Shown one piece after another: positions 1 to 7,031 of a DNA stretch of 19,142 nt. A model generated the notes under the pieces. It did no database searches and was not told the origin of the DNA. It saw only the letters and a program-made list of their open reading frames with translations. The first letter of the stretch is position 1, and every line of letters starts with the position of its first letter. Origin of the DNA: an uncultured Alphaproteobacteria bacterium (GTDB lineage: Bacteria; Pseudomonadota; Alphaproteobacteria; UBA7985; CAJQQZ01); NCBI GenBank assembly GCA_905480445.1, contig CAJQQJ010000378.1, forward strand, positions 1 through 19,142, read 5' to 3'. The position numbers were made by a program, and so were the translations under genes.

Positions 1-1243
1 CATGAACCCAGTGTTGCTCAAGCCACAGAGCGAAATCGGCGCGCAAGTCGTCGTGCAAGGGAAAATGCGCGGGACTATGAAAGCCAAAGAATACCAAATC
101 CGCAAACAAGAATTACTCCCAGAAGTACTCGCTAGTTTCGAGCGCTTAAAACAACAGGCCGACATTGTAATCGTTGAAGGCGCTGGGTCGGCCTCTGAGG
201 TCAACTTGCGCGCTGGCGACATTGCTAACATGGGGTTTGCACAAGCAGCGTCAGTCCCAACGATCCTCATCGGCGACATCGATCGCGGCGGCGTCATAGC
301 CTCTCTGGTTGGAACTTGGAACATTGTCTCAGACAGCGACCGACAGCTTATCAAAGGCTATTTGATTAACAAATTCCGCGGCGATGTTTCACTCTTTGAT
401 TCAGGTTTGGATGTCATCACATCGTCGACAACCCTGCCCTCTTTTGGCGTTGTTCCCTTTTTCTCATCCGCCTCTAAACTACCTGCTGAAGATGCAATGG
501 CTCTCGCAGAAAAGAGCAAAGATCAAACTGGTCACATCAAGATAGTTATTCCACAACTCTCACGCATTCAAAACTTTGATGATTTTGATCCGTTGGAACA
601 AGAGCCGGATGTAAACTTGGATATCGTCGAACCTGGTCGTGCACTGCCAGGTGACGCAGACCTCATCATTCTGCCAGGATCAAAGGCTACCATCGCTGAT
701 CTGCTTTTCTTCAAAGAACAAGGCTGGGACATCGATTTGGCCGCACATGTGCGACGAGGCGGACAGGTCTTAGGCATCTGCGCTGGCTATCAAATGCTAG
801 GTTCAGAAGTCACCGACCCACAAGGCATTGAAGGCAAGGTTAAGCAAGTCGAAGGCCTAGGCTATCTCGACACCAAGACTGAGCTAACAGGAAGCAAAAA
901 GCTGGTTTCAGTCACAGGAACTGACAAGATCAACGGACAAGCTATTGCAGGCTATGAAATGCACATCGGCATTACCAAAGGCAATGACAATAGTCGCCCC
1001 TTCCTAGAGATCAATGGTCAGCCAGAAGGCGCGATATCGCTGGACGGGAAAATCATGGCCTGTTACGTACACGGCCTTTTCAACTCTGACAGTTTTAGAT
1101 CGGCATTCCTGAGTTCATTAAAGCAGCGCTCGCAAAGCGGCTTGGCATTTCAGGCCACTGTTGAAAGTACTTTAGATGAACTAGCTGATCACCTAGCCCA
1201 ACATTTAGAAATAGAGGCTATGCTGGAAATAGCCAAAGCTTGA
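1..1243 (+). CDS. cobQ: Cobyric acid synthase CobQ/CbiP, 5' end outside window
   Basis: Glutamine-dependent amidase that adds the b, d, e and g amides to adenosyl-cobyrinic acid a,c-diamide, giving cobyric acid in the cytoplasm. The visible protein starts inside the family's conserved HMNP motif: base 1 would be the last base of a His codon and base 2 starts the Met. That Met is therefore internal, and roughly 75 N-terminal residues, including the ATP-binding P-loop region, lie outside the window. The visible 413 residues include the rest of the dethiobiotin-synthetase-like domain (VIVEGAGSASEVNLR, GDIDRGG) and the triad-type glutaminase domain, with nucleophile Cys at visible residue 260 (GICAGYQMLG) and the C-terminal catalytic His at 357 (CYVHGLF). 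It ends with TGA at 1241-1243, and its last 39 nt overlap the convergent cbiB. No terminator is visible. The product is near certain; the true start is not visible. Confidence 0.96.
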   Translation, partial: MNPVLLKPQSEIGAQVVVQGKMRGTMKAKEYQIRKQELLPEVLASFERLKQQADIVIVEGAGSASEVNLRAGDIANMGFAQAASVPTILIGDIDRGGVIASLVGTWNIVSDSDRQLIKGYLINKFRGDVSLFDSGLDVITSSTTLPSFGVVPFFSSASKLPAEDAMALAEKSKDQTGHIKIVIPQLSRIQNFDDFDPLEQEPDVNLDIVEPGRALPGDADLIILPGSKATIADLLFFKEQGWDIDLAAHVRRGGQVLGICAGYQMLGSEVTDPQGIEGKVKQVEGLGYLDTKTELTGSKKLVSVTGTDKINGQAIAGYEMHIGITKGNDNSRPFLEINGQPEGAISLDGKIMACYVHGLFNSDSFRSAFLSSLKQRSQSGLAFQATVESTLDELADHLAQHLEIEAMLEIAKA

Positions 1244-2212
1244 TCCAACAAAGACAGCGAGCGCAAACAAAGCTGCGACAAAAGCACAACTCAGCACGTA
1301 GAGTTGTAATGCCGCTTTGATAAAAACTGCATCAGAGTTTCTTTCGCCCTCACCACCGACCCAATGCCCATCGACGAGTTTACCGTCATAAGTTCTCGGT
1401 CCCGCAAGGGCTATGTTTAGCGCCCCAGAAAAAGCACCCTCAGGCCAACCTGCATTGGGGGAGCGATGTTGCCGGGCATCTCTGAACATTACTTTGAAAG
1501 CTCTATGAGTTGCGCTGACGCCGCCAAGGAAAAGCGAACTGATGGCAACCGAACAGCCCGCAATACGAGCTGCTGGCCAATTCACTACATCATCTAAACG
1601 AGCAGCGGTTTTGCCGAAGTTTTCATAACGATCGTTTCTATGACCTATCATTGAATCAGCTGTGTTTATGGCTTTGTAGACCGCAAGGCCCGGCAATCCC
1701 AAAAGCGCATACCAAAACAAAGGTGCGACGACGCCATCTGAAAAATTTTCAGCACAGGATTCAATCGCTGCTCTTGTAACGGCTGGTTCATCAATGTCTT
1801 TGGTTTCACGGCCAACAATCTTTGAAACTGCAGTCCGGCCGGCCTCGATCCCCTGGTCTAACAGAGCAACAGCAACTGCTTTTACATGAAGGTAAAGCGA
1901 ACGTTGAGCGATCAAGGTCGACGCAAGAAAGCTTTCGATAACCCAACCATATTCAAATTTCGTCAGCATAAAGTGGATCGTAAACGCCCCAATGCCGACA
2001 ACAGCAATCAGCCGCACAACGAGTTTTAGCCCCGCTCTGTACTCTTTTTTGGCGTCTCTATCGACAGTATAAAGTAGTCGCTCAAGCCTAGAAATGAATT
2101 TGCCGAACCAAACAACGGGATGCCAAACGCGTTTGTAAATCGTGTCGGGATCGCCAAACACAGTGTCAATCAAGACGGCCAGCAAAAAGGAATAAAGAAA
2201 TAACATGCTCAA
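1205..2212 (-). CDS. cbiB: Adenosylcobinamide-phosphate synthase CbiB (CobD family)
   Basis: Membrane enzyme that joins aminopropanol, or its phosphate, to cobyric acid to give adenosylcobinamide (phosphate). The 335-residue length fits the family. Recognisable motifs are the N-terminal hydrophobic stretch ending in FGDP, HPVVWFGKFI, ESCAENFSDGVVAPLFWY, the GHRNDRYENFGKTAARLDDVVNW block, SPNAGWPEGAFSGAL, and a hydrophobic C-terminal segment. Last gene of a cobA-cobB-cbiB unit. The called start is TTG at 2212-2210, which overlaps the cobB stop in a TTGA arrangement. An ATG at 2206-2204, two codons downstream, is an equally good start and would leave a 2 nt gap to cobB. The 3' end runs 39 nt into the convergent cobQ. 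Note that the same enzyme is called CobD in Pseudomonas denitrificans nomenclature. Confidence 0.95.
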   Translation of the reverse strand: MSMLFLYSFLLAVLIDTVFGDPDTIYKRVWHPVVWFGKFISRLERLLYTVDRDAKKEYRAGLKLVVRLIAVVGIGAFTIHFMLTKFEYGWVIESFLASTLIAQRSLYLHVKAVAVALLDQGIEAGRTAVSKIVGRETKDIDEPAVTRAAIESCAENFSDGVVAPLFWYALLGLPGLAVYKAINTADSMIGHRNDRYENFGKTAARLDDVVNWPAARIAGCSVAISSLFLGGVSATHRAFKVMFRDARQHRSPNAGWPEGAFSGALNIALAGPRTYDGKLVDGHWVGGEGERNSDAVFIKAALQLYVLSCAFVAALFALAVFVGSSFGYFQHSLYF

Positions 2213-3501
2213 TGTTCAGCGATAAGATGTAGGAAGGAACCAGAAACGGTTCCCACCCGAGAGCCATAGCGACCTAGATCTTTGTCTTCACTGTCGCTTG
2301 CTTCATAGAGGCCATTCTCGGATTTGTTGTGCAACGTTTCGGCAAAATGAAACTCATGCCCTTTGTATTGACTGCCGAGCGAACCTGTCATTTTGCGATA
2401 GCCAAGGTGAAGTTTCGGTTTCGCAAAGCTGGTAATGACTGGTAGCAAGTCTGCCATGACATGAGGTATACCTTCTCGGTCAAAGATCTGTTCGCCCAAA
2501 GCCATGTAGCCGCCACACTCTCCGTAAATCGGAACGTCGTTTTTAGCAGCGTTTACTAACGCTGACTTCCAAGTACTGTTTTGGGCAAGTATTTCGCCAT
2601 GGAGTTCTGGGTACCCACCTGGCAAATAGATGTAATCCGCCGAAGAGATAGGTGCTTCATCTTTGAGGGGAGAAAAGAACTCAATCTGTGCGCCCTCTTC
2701 CAGCCATTGTTCCAAAACGTGAGCATAAGAAAAGGCAAAGGCCTTGTCTTTTGCTACTGCTATCATGTCACCCGGTTTCGACCAACAGGAGAGTTTCTCA
2801 GCTTTAGGAATTTTTCCTGTTGCCAATTCCAACAAGAGATCAAGATCTAGGTTTTGCTCAATAACCCAAGCAGCTTTGTCGAGGAATTTTTCTAAGTCCT
2901 GGCTTTCTTCTGCCTGAACGAGGCCTAAGTGGCGTGACGGCAGTTCAAGAGAAACATTACGCGGAATGACACCAACGACTGGGCAATCGAGATCAGTTAG
3001 CGCCGAACGAAGCACTCGCTCATGTTTTACTGAGCCAACACGGTGCAAAATGACACCATTAATCTTCACGTCCGCACGCTGCATCATGAAACCGCGCAGT
3101 ATGGCACCGACGGATTGACTCATTCCTTTGCAATCGATGATCAGAACAACCGGCCAGTCCATAGATGCTGCCAGATCAGCAGTAGAACCACCGCCTCCAA
3201 TAACTCCATCAAACAAGCCCATAACACCTTCAACAATGGCATACTGCTTGTTTTTCATCCCTGCGGTCACAACTCTATCGAGCTGTTCAGCAGTCATCGC
3301 CCAAGGATCAAGATTGAAGCAATCCGCTCCAGTCGATGCTGCATGATACTTGGGATCGATGTAGTCTGGTCCGACTTTAAAGCTGCCAACGGAAAGTGAT
3401 GCATTGGTCAAGGCGCGCAGGATTGCTAAAGTAATGACCGTTTTACCGCTGCCGGACGAAGGCGCGGCTAGGATCAAAGCTGATCTATCTTGATCAGTCA
3501 T
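2209..3501 (-). CDS. cobB: Cobyrinic (hydrogenobyrinic) acid a,c-diamide synthase CobB/CbiA
   Basis: ATP- and glutamine-dependent amidase acting on the a and c acetate side chains of the corrin. The N-terminal synthetase domain begins with a P-loop-like APSSGSGKT (about residues 13-21), followed by GSFKVGPDYIDPKYH, EGVMGLFDG and VVLIIDCKGMSQS. The C-terminal glutaminase domain carries nucleophile Cys329 in YGECGGYMALGE, and the GHEFHFAET motif lies near the C-terminus. At 430 residues it is slightly shorter than some CbiA/CobB proteins but complete. The ATG at 3501 lies 4 nt after the cobA stop, and its TGA overlaps the cbiB start, which indicates one transcript. Because CbiX, CbiD and CbiG are nearby, the substrate is more likely cobalt-containing cobyrinic acid than hydrogenobyrinic acid. 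That substrate call is inferred from context; sequence alone does not separate the two. Confidence 0.95.
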   Translation of the reverse strand: MTDQDRSALILAAPSSGSGKTVITLAILRALTNASLSVGSFKVGPDYIDPKYHAASTGADCFNLDPWAMTAEQLDRVVTAGMKNKQYAIVEGVMGLFDGVIGGGGSTADLAASMDWPVVLIIDCKGMSQSVGAILRGFMMQRADVKINGVILHRVGSVKHERVLRSALTDLDCPVVGVIPRNVSLELPSRHLGLVQAEESQDLEKFLDKAAWVIEQNLDLDLLLELATGKIPKAEKLSCWSKPGDMIAVAKDKAFAFSYAHVLEQWLEEGAQIEFFSPLKDEAPISSADYIYLPGGYPELHGEILAQNSTWKSALVNAAKNDVPIYGECGGYMALGEQIFDREGIPHVMADLLPVITSFAKPKLHLGYRKMTGSLGSQYKGHEFHFAETLHNKSENGLYEASDSEDKDLGRYGSRVGTVSGSFLHLIAEH

Positions 3502-3505
3502 AGCT

Positions 3506-4345
3506 TTAGACTGCTAGGTCTTGGTTTCGAGTACCAAGTGGATCGGCAGTCAAGATACGGCCAGATAGGGCACCAACCCAATCCAAAGCCGCACGTAATC
3601 TGACCACTTCGCCGATGACAATCATTGCTGGCGGTTTGATACCTGACTTAGCGACATCTTCGGCGCAAGCGCCAAGTGTGGTCTCCAAGACTTCTTGATC
3701 GTCAAGAGTCGCGTTACGGATGATAGCCACTGGTTCATCCTTGGAACGACCGCCGTCCAACAGTCGTTGTTGAATCATAGGCAAATGCTTAAGCGCCATA
3801 TAGATCACAATGACCGGAGACCCCTTAGCGAGCGATGGCCAGTCAATGCTATCCGGCACATTTCCAGAGGCAGAATGGCCGGTTAGAAAGGTGACAGCAT
3901 GATTGGTGTCTCTATGCGTGGAAGGAATACCGGCATAAGCCAGCCCACCAACACCAGCGGAAATACCAGGGATAATCCGAAAAGGGATGCCTGCCTCAAC
4001 CAAGGTTAATGCTTCCTCACCACCACGGCCAAAAACTAAGGGATCGCCCCCCTTCAAGCGTAAAACTTTTTTACCCTCGCGGGCCAGTTGCACAAGCCGA
4101 TTCGAAATGTCAGGCTGCTTTGGTGAAGGTCGACCACCCCGTTTACCGGCATACTCGAGCAAACAATTTTCACTGACCAACTTCAGGATATCATCACCTA
4201 CTAAGGCATCGTACACCAGAACATCTGCTTGTTGCAGCGCGTTCAAGGCATGCAACGTCAACAGACCTGGATCGCCTGGGCCCGCACCTGCGAGCCAAAC
4301 CCAGCCTGGTTCAAAAGTAGGTAATGATAGTTGGTCAAGTTTCAT
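3506..4345 (-). CDS. cobA: Uroporphyrinogen-III C-methyltransferase (SUMT) CobA
   Basis: Methylates uroporphyrinogen III at C2 and C7 with S-adenosylmethionine, giving precorrin-2, the entry point to cobalamin and siroheme. The 279-residue protein is a single tetrapyrrole-methylase domain: GAGPGDPGLLTLHALNALQQADVLVYD near the N-terminus, LKGGDPLVFGRGGEEA, PGISAGVGGLAYAGIPSTHR, then VIYMALKHLP. It lacks the precorrin-2 dehydrogenase/ferrochelatase domain found in CysG, so the oxidation to sirohydrochlorin needed by CbiX must be done by a protein not seen here. First gene of the cobA-cobB-cbiB unit, divergent from cbiD. The start is ATG at 4345. An AGGG sits in the leader but lies far from the ATG, so the ribosome binding site is not obvious. 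Confidence 0.95.
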   Translation of the reverse strand: MKLDQLSLPTFEPGWVWLAGAGPGDPGLLTLHALNALQQADVLVYDALVGDDILKLVSENCLLEYAGKRGGRPSPKQPDISNRLVQLAREGKKVLRLKGGDPLVFGRGGEEALTLVEAGIPFRIIPGISAGVGGLAYAGIPSTHRDTNHAVTFLTGHSASGNVPDSIDWPSLAKGSPVIVIYMALKHLPMIQQRLLDGGRSKDEPVAIIRNATLDDQEVLETTLGACAEDVAKSGIKPPAMIVIGEVVRLRAALDWVGALSGRILTADPLGTRNQDLAV

Positions 4346-4414
4346 AAAGTTCTATTACCCTCGAGTTTCCTATTCGCCTAGCAAAACTGCGCCGTCTTCT
4401 TTATTAAAATCGCT
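4346..4414. promoter_or_regulatory. Divergent cobA/cbiD intergenic region
   Basis: This 69-base gap separates the divergent start codons of cobA (-) and cbiD (+), so promoters for both units must lie here or inside the neighbouring coding ends. The stretch just before cbiD is AT-rich (TTTATTAAAAT), but I cannot pick convincing -35/-10 pairs. The gap is too short for a cobalamin riboswitch. Calling it a regulatory region is an inference from gene orientation only. Confidence 0.45.
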
Positions 4415-5548
4415 ATGGCTGAAAAACCCGTTAAAAAACCCACTAGAAAACCCGAAGGCGAACTGAGAAAAGGCTGGACAACAGGCGCCTGTGCGACTGC
4501 TGCAACGAAGGCTGCGTTCACCGCGCTTTTGACTAGAGGCTTTCCGGATCCCGTTCAAATCACGCTTCCCAAAGGTCAAACACCTAGCTTTGCTCTAACC
4601 AAGGAAAAATTGGGTGATAACTACGCTAGAGCTTCAGTCATCAAGGATGCAGGAGATGACACAGATGTCACTCACTTGGCGGTCATCACAGCGAAAGTAA
4701 CAAGAAACAAGTCTGGCGATGGCGTAAAGTTCAAAGCCGGACCAGGCGTTGGCATGGTCACTAAAGAGGGATTGCCGATTCCACCGGGCGAACCAGCAAT
4801 CAACCCAGTACCACGCCAAATGATGCGACAAGCAATTGATGAAGTCAGCCAAGCCAATGGTGTTTCAAATGACGTTATCATTGAGATATCAATCGAAAAC
4901 GGTGAGCTCTTAGCAGAAAAGACCTGGAATCCAAGGCTCGGCATTGTAGGTGGCCTATCCGTGTTAGGCACTACTGGTATCGTTATCCCCTACTCCTGCT
5001 CCTCCTGGATACATTCCATCCACCGTGGCATCGATGTCGCTAGAGCTGCTGGCTATCTTCATGTTGCTGCTGCAACAGGCTCGACTTCAGAGAAGATGGT
5101 CCAAGAACTCTACGGCTTGGATGAAACAGCGCTTTTGGATATGGGGGACTTCGCTGGCGGTTTGCTAAAGTATCTCAAGAAAAACCCGGTGCCACGCATC
5201 TCCCTTGTTGGCGGTTTTGCCAAGATGGTGAAGTTGGCTCAAGGCAACATGGATCTGCATTCGGGGCGCAGCCAAGTTGATTTCAAATGGCTCAGTGAAC
5301 TGGTTACGGAATCAGGCTCCTCGGTTGAGTTGACTTCTATGGTTCTAAACGCCAACACGGCCAAACAAGCTCTTGACCTCTGCTCTGTTGCCAATCTTCC
5401 AATTGCATCAATGATAGCGGATAAGGCGCGAGAAGAAGCAAACGCCATGCTGGGAAACAAAGACATCGAATTAGAGGTGCTCATCGTTGATCGCCAAGGC
5501 ATTATGGTCGGAAGATCAGACTTTCAAGTAAGCAGTTATGACTGTTAG
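4415..5548 (+). CDS. cbiD: Cobalt-precorrin-5B C1-methyltransferase CbiD
   Basis: Transfers a methyl group to C1 of the contracted corrin ring in the cobalt-early pathway; CobF does the equivalent step in the oxygen-dependent route. The 377 residues match the usual CbiD length. The N-terminal family motif RKGWTTGACATAATKAA starts at residue 18, followed by VTHLAVITAKV, GPGVGMVTKEGLPIPPGEPAINPVPR, LGIVGGLSVLGTTGIV and, later, the LVGGFAKMVKLAQGNMDLHS block. A short Lys/Pro-rich leader (residues 3-13) precedes the conserved start. The ATG at 4415 is the first codon giving the full motif, though no strong Shine-Dalgarno sequence is visible. The end overlaps cobK by 11 nt, suggesting translational coupling. 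It marks the pathway type here, since no CobG or CobF is in view. Confidence 0.96.
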   Translation: MAEKPVKKPTRKPEGELRKGWTTGACATAATKAAFTALLTRGFPDPVQITLPKGQTPSFALTKEKLGDNYARASVIKDAGDDTDVTHLAVITAKVTRNKSGDGVKFKAGPGVGMVTKEGLPIPPGEPAINPVPRQMMRQAIDEVSQANGVSNDVIIEISIENGELLAEKTWNPRLGIVGGLSVLGTTGIVIPYSCSSWIHSIHRGIDVARAAGYLHVAAATGSTSEKMVQELYGLDETALLDMGDFAGGLLKYLKKNPVPRISLVGGFAKMVKLAQGNMDLHSGRSQVDFKWLSELVTESGSSVELTSMVLNANTAKQALDLCSVANLPIASMIADKAREEANAMLGNKDIELEVLIVDRQGIMVGRSDFQVSSYDC

Positions 5549-6290
5549 TCTTGTCCTTGTCCTAGGTGGCACAACGGAAGCCAGAAAGATCGCGGATATT
5601 GTTGAGCAAGCGGAGGGGTTGAGAGCTCTTTATTCATTAGCCGGTGTCACTAAAACCCCTGTCCTGCCATCATGTGAAGTCCGCATCGGTGGCTTTGGCG
5701 GCGTATCCGGTCTAGCGACTTTTATGAAAGCCAATAGAGTCTCTGCCCTAATCGACGCGACACACCCCTATGCAGCGACTATTTCTAACAATGCTGTTCA
5801 AGCAGCAAATTCTACTCAAACACCATTCCTTCGGTATGAGCGTGCTCAGTGGAAAGCTAACAACCAGGACAAGTGGCAAAGTTTTGAAACTGTAGGAGCA
5901 GCAGCGAAATCATTGCCCCAAAATGGATCGAAAGTCTTCTTAGCGATTGGCAAGAAGGAGATTTCTCCCTTCAAGACCAACAGAAAAGACCATTTCATCA
6001 TCCGCTCTGTCGAGGATATTGATAACAAGGAATTGCCGCCTAATGCGCAAGTCATTCTGGACCGCGGGCCGTTCGACCTTAGCGCCGAACGAACTTTGTT
6101 GTTGGCTCGCGAAATTGATCTACTAGTCTGTAAAAACAGCGGCGGGACTGCCAGCTTTGCCAAACTGGAGGCTTGTAGGGAACTGAACATAAAAGTGCTC
6201 ATGGTCAAAAGACCTGAGCTGTTCGACGCCCCGACTTTCAACGATATCGACGAAGTGTTACCAGCTCTACGCGCTGCGCTTAGTTCTTAA
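5538..6290 (+). CDS. cobK: Precorrin-6A / cobalt-precorrin-6A reductase CobK/CbiJ
   Basis: NAD(P)H-dependent reductase of the macrocycle double bond, turning (cobalt-)precorrin-6A into 6B, in the cytoplasm. At 250 residues it has the family's normal size. The N-terminal nucleotide-binding motif LVLGGTTEARKIA (about residues 6-18), the DATHPYAATISNNAVQAA block in the middle of the first half, and the C-terminal CKNSGGTASFAKLEACRELNIKV stretch are typical. The ATG at 5538 lies inside the last codons of cbiD (11 nt overlap), so the two genes are probably co-translated. The stop TAA at 6288-6290 lies 24 nt inside the convergent cobM gene, and no terminator is visible. With CbiD as partner the likely substrate carries cobalt, and the electron donor is probably NADH as for CbiJ; that is inferred from context. 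Confidence 0.95.
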   Translation: MTVSLVLVLGGTTEARKIADIVEQAEGLRALYSLAGVTKTPVLPSCEVRIGGFGGVSGLATFMKANRVSALIDATHPYAATISNNAVQAANSTQTPFLRYERAQWKANNQDKWQSFETVGAAAKSLPQNGSKVFLAIGKKEISPFKTNRKDHFIIRSVEDIDNKELPPNAQVILDRGPFDLSAERTLLLAREIDLLVCKNSGGTASFAKLEACRELNIKVLMVKRPELFDAPTFNDIDEVLPALRAALSS

Positions 6291-7031
6291 AACATGCACG
6301 TGCTTCGGATCATAAAGAGCTGAATCTCTAAAGTTCTGTGATTCAAGTACACGCCCAACAATTACCAATGCTGTTCTCGTGATCTTTGCCGCACGGACTT
6401 TCTGGCGAATGTCGCTCAAGTTACCCAAAATTGTTAACTCATCTGGCCAGGTAGCGCGGTAGATTACAGCAACCGGGCAGTCTTCACCATAATGTGGAAT
6501 GAGATCAGCACAAACTTGCTTCAAATTCCGGACTGACAAGTGAATAGCCAATGTACCGCCAGAACTGCCCAGAACATCTAAAGTCTCGTTGTTAGGCATC
6601 GGCGACGATTTCATCGCTGTTCTAGTCAGTATTATAGTCTGAGACACTTCTGGCAGTGTGAATTCCGTTTTCAATATAGCAGAAGCTGCTGCGAAGGCAG
6701 GGACACCTGGGCAGATATCGTAAGGAATTTCTAGTTCTTCCAACCGACGGATCTGTTCTCCAATGGCACCGTATAGCGAAGGGTCGCCAGAATGCACTCT
6801 GGCCACATCAAAACCCTGTTCGTGGGCTTGAACCATTTCATCAATGATGGCACCCAAAACCATTGGGGCTGTGTCCATAACCTTGGCCCCTTCAGGCGCG
6901 AAGGCGACAACCTCTTCTGGTACCAAGGATCCTGCATAGAGACAGACTGGGCATTTTTCGATCAAGTCACGACCACGAAGCGTTATGAGATCAGCGGCTC
7001 CTGGACCGGCGCCAATAAAATGAACTGTCAT
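6267..7031 (-). CDS. cobM: Precorrin-4 / cobalt-precorrin-4 C11-methyltransferase CobM/CbiF
   Basis: S-adenosylmethionine-dependent methylation at C11 of the ring-contracted intermediate. The 254-residue single tetrapyrrole-methylase domain shows VHFIGAGPGAADLITLRG at the N-terminus, the CbiF-typical CLYAGSLVPEEVVAFAPEGA, VHSGDPSLYGAIGEQ, CPGVPAFAAASA and the VIYRATWPDE segment. These separate it from SUMT and from the C20 and C17 methylases in the same cluster. The ATG at 7031 overlaps the cbiG-cobJ stop in an ATGA arrangement, and cobM is last in the six-gene minus-strand unit that starts at cbiX. Its 3' end overlaps cobK by 24 nt in convergent orientation. Confidence 0.95.
   Translation of the reverse strand: MTVHFIGAGPGAADLITLRGRDLIEKCPVCLYAGSLVPEEVVAFAPEGAKVMDTAPMVLGAIIDEMVQAHEQGFDVARVHSGDPSLYGAIGEQIRRLEELEIPYDICPGVPAFAAASAILKTEFTLPEVSQTIILTRTAMKSSPMPNNETLDVLGSSGGTLAIHLSVRNLKQVCADLIPHYGEDCPVAVIYRATWPDELTILGNLSDIRQKVRAAKITRTALVIVGRVLESQNFRDSALYDPKHVHVLRTKRSA

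Noticed and set aside
3043..3399. Plus-strand 118-codon frame opposite cobB
   Set aside because: It lies entirely within cobB on the other strand, shows no family motif or ribosome site, and overlaps another equally unconvincing frame.
4346..4414. Cobalamin riboswitch upstream of cobA or cbiD
   Set aside because: The gap is 69 nt, far below riboswitch size, and no B12-box sequence is visible.
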